Shown here: one piece after another, positions 48,770 to 64,000 of the stretch | Layout: every line of letters starts with the position of its first letter | Position numbering within the stretch: the stretch's first letter is position 1 | From: Echinarachnius parma | Lineage: Eukaryota; Echinodermata; Echinoidea; Clypeasteroida; Echinarachniidae | Direction of reading: 5' to 3' | Length of the DNA stretch: 64,000 nt | Assembly: GCA_037951105.1 (NCBI GenBank) | Contig: JBAMJV010001316.1 | Span: forward strand, 186,001-250,000 | The notes under the pieces: model-generated | The model's input: the letters and a program-made list of their open reading frames with translations, nothing else | Database searches by the model: none | What the model was told of the DNA's origin: nothing | Translations under genes and position numbers: made by a program

Positions 48770-49430
48770 CTTGGACTTGGATTTTGTTAAAAAGCAATCA
48801 AGGTAGATGGACAAGGGTCTCTGTAAAAGGCTTTGATCCAGATTCACACACAGACAACTGACTCCACAGTTACCATTGAAATGAATGAATTGCCAACATG
48901 TAAACATTACAGTAACATACCATGTACACAGATCAGCGGTCGTGTGTAAGTGTACGTACATCCAGTTGGATGCGATGATAGTGGTTTTAGGTTTCATGCC
49001 CGTTTCAAGTTGAATTGTCATTTTAATATGTTTCTGATTCTACAATTTTATCCAAAATATCAATTTTAAATCTCTTAAATATATTGATTTTTACTTAAGA
49101 TACACGCATTTTTTCGAGAAAAAAGCGTGAAATTATAAATATTTGATGAATTTTGGAATATATCCCCTGTTAGAAAAATAGTTTAGCCCAAATAATACTT
49201 CAAAACCCGGAAGTACCAACATTCTCTAATTTGTGGCGCGCTGTACGAAATTGCGAAATTGTTTTTATGCAACGTCGATTGTGTTTCGCTGCGCGCGCTG
49301 CATGCATTGCGCGATATAGTGTACGTGTTGTACGGATATTGTAAAGTCAAAGAAGTAGAAATATACATACCGAAGTCGACTAAGAATCCAGGGAGAATCC
49401 AGTCTCCAGAACACCTTTTCTGAGCATTTG
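48770..49430. promoter_or_regulatory. Shared upstream region of NANP and RAD51 with probable non-coding RAD51 exon 1
   Basis: NANP (minus) and RAD51 (plus) diverge here. A CpG-rich block at 49233-49320 (GGCGCGCTG, GCTGCGCGCGCTGC, TTGCGCGATA) looks like a TATA-less promoter core with E2F-like words. A GTAAGT donor at 49431 and an acceptor TTGTTGACAG ending at 50526, ten bases before the RAD51 ATG, argue for a non-coding first exon ending at 49430, as in vertebrate RAD51. Confidence 0.5.
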
Positions 49431-49998
49431 GTAAGTTGTAAAACTACAGGTTAGGTAATTCAAGGCATGTTAATTTGTTATTTCATTCCGTGAGCAGAAG
49501 AGCAGAAGTGATTTTAAGTTGGATATTGTAAGTTCGTTGAAACTTGAATTGAAATTGAATGTGTTTGTGACTTGTGTGTGTTGGCTGTTGTTCATGTGTG
49601 AACATGCATGTGTTTAGAATTAGATCGACAAATCTATCGTTTTCATGAATCATGGCCTCTTTTACAATTAATTGCAGTCCTTTTACTGTCGGCCATTCTA
49701 GCTGTAATAGAAATTACTAATATGGAAATTAAAGAGCGCATACAATGACGTCAGACAGAAATATTATTTTGGTCTATGAAAATTAAATAATGCAGTCACT
49801 CATTCAGTCATTGACTCAATTAATTCATAACAAGGCAAAACTTAACTCTAGGGAACGCTGGTGCGGAGCGCCAGCGTTCTAGGTCGGGATGATAGTGCCC
49901 TTGAATTTTTCATTTTATGTGCACGATAATTGTGCTTAAAATGATAAATATGATACGGTACTTGCCACCGATTAGACGATAAATATGTGATGCAACTA

Positions 49999-50373
49999 TG
50001 GGGTGGATCAGAATTATGATTTTTTGCTCTTTTCCGCATCAAAATTAGTGATTTATGCACTTCATCGACTTCGTTCCGTGTCGATATCGCGACTTCTGAA
50101 CGACCGATGATTGCCCTTTGGTCTTCATTCAAGTCGCCTGCTGATTCCAAATAGACGGCAGATCTGACGCGCGCGTTTAGTGGTCGTACGGACTTATGCG
50201 TCAGATCGATCTGTTGTTTACTTGGAATCGCCGGGCGACTTGAATGAAGCCTAAAGCGCAATCATCGGTCGTTCAGAAGTCGCGATACGACACGGAAAGA
50301 AGTCGATGAGGTGCATTAATCACTCATTTTTATGCGGAATGGAGCAAAAAAATCATAATTCTGATCCACCCCA
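49999..50373. mobile_element. Foldback inverted repeat in RAD51 intron 1
   Basis: TGGGGTGGATCAGAATTATG at the left is mirrored by CATAATTCTGATCCACCCCA at the right, and the pairing continues inward through GACTTCTGAACGACCGATGA for arms of about 170 bp around a short centre near 50190. No clear target duplication and no coding capacity. Confidence 0.85.
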
Positions 50374-50536
50374 CTTAATTATGCTAACATCTTGTTGCGC
50401 AGTGCCTACATATGCATGGGTCACATGGTTAGCTGTTCTTCGTTAACCAGAGTTGCAAAATCAATCGGTCCTGAATCAGTGAATGGATTAATTATTTTCA
50501 ATGTGTCTGTTCTGTTTTGTTGACAGCTAGAGAACC

Positions 50537-63356
<12,820 letters not shown>

Positions 63357-63967
63357 TTGAGTCTAGTCATCTTTTGCTTTGGAGCAGAATGTTTGATTAT
63401 GAAATCTCAAGTCAGTGGATTTATACAAAAAATATCAAATTAAAAGGACTCCTTCCAGTTTTTGTCATCACTGGCTGATTGAACACTTGATGCAAAGGAC
63501 TAGTCTATTCAAGTCTCAGATTTGATGACCAGTGGAGCTAAGTTTGATTATGAAATCCCAAATCAGTGGTTTTAGTTTTACGAAAAATCAAATTGAAAGG
63601 ACTCCTCCCATTTTGGGCATCAGTGGCTGATGGAATGTTTCTTCTGAGGACTAATTGAGTCAACAAGTTTTGATGACCAGTGGAGCCAAGTTTGATTATG
63701 AAATCTCAAGTCAATGGATTTATTTTTAAGAAAAATCTAATTAAAAGGACTCCTTCTATTTTGGGCAATCAGCTGATTGAATTGTTAACATCAAGGAGCT
63801 ATTAAGGATCAAAATATGGATTTTGTTTTGCATGAGGAGATGAATATTTAAAATCTGAAGTCAGTTATTTTGTTTTGACATATATTTATGCTTAACAAAT
63901 ACTTCAAGGGACAAAAATTGGCCTTTGAAACTCCAGGAAAAAGTGCCTGAGTGAACTGTTCGGCCAA
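63357..63967 (+). repeat. RAD51 3' untranslated region with ~150-bp tandem repeats
   Basis: Directly after the TAA stop, three diverged units of about 150 bp repeat GTTTGATTATGAAAT (63391, 63542, 63690), AAAAGGACTCCTTC and TGGCTGATTGAA; a fourth, weaker unit follows near 63840. No AATAAA signal is obvious before the window's last element. Confidence 0.85.
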
Positions 63968-64000
63968 TTAAAGGGGACCACCAGGCAAAGAACAACACAT
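63968..64000 (+). mobile_element. Family D element, start of copy 3, cut by the window edge
   Basis: TTAAAGGGGACCACCAGGCA and the bases after it match the left end of 36827-37266. Confidence 0.85.

Overview
This is a nuclear genomic window from an animal: AT-rich, intron-rich and dense with short DNA transposons. The protein-coding exons read like deuterostome orthologues. A marine invertebrate deuterostome (echinoderm or hemichordate type) fits best, from the presence of a sialic-acid phosphatase, a TREK-like K2P channel, human-like intron positions in RAD51 and very many miniature inverted-repeat elements. The species cannot be fixed from sequence alone. No prokaryotic-type operons, CRISPR arrays, rRNA genes or convincing intact tRNA genes were seen.

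Layout: (1) 2396-2702 (-) is one coding exon of a two-pore-domain K+ channel; its remaining exons lie beyond the left edge. (2) 2703-24500 holds no recognisable coding exon and is filled by inverted-repeat elements, several nested in or abutting one another. (3) 24901-39327 (+) is a complete 16-exon dipeptidyl peptidase 3 gene (725 codons) with the HELLGH zinc motif and a KEAP1-type ETGE motif. (4) 39328-46636 is 3'UTR and intergenic sequence with transposons and a long CAT microsatellite. (5) 46637-48769 (-) is a complete two-exon N-acylneuraminate-9-phosphatase gene (239 aa), tail-to-tail with DPP3. (6) 50537-63356 (+) is a complete RAD51 gene (335 aa, nine coding exons, probable non-coding first exon near 49430), head-to-head with NANP.

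The four genes have no obvious shared pathway: ion channel, peptidase and redox regulation, sialic acid synthesis, and homologous recombination. The most unusual structure is a set of decayed tandem copies of exon pieces lying inside the introns or 3' ends of DPP3 and RAD51. They include a five-copy relic array of RAD51 coding exon 5, later split by a 2.8 kb element that itself took in another element. Several relics sit about 171-180 bp from their source. Many transposon families here begin and end in TTAA and are found joined end to end at that tetranucleotide.
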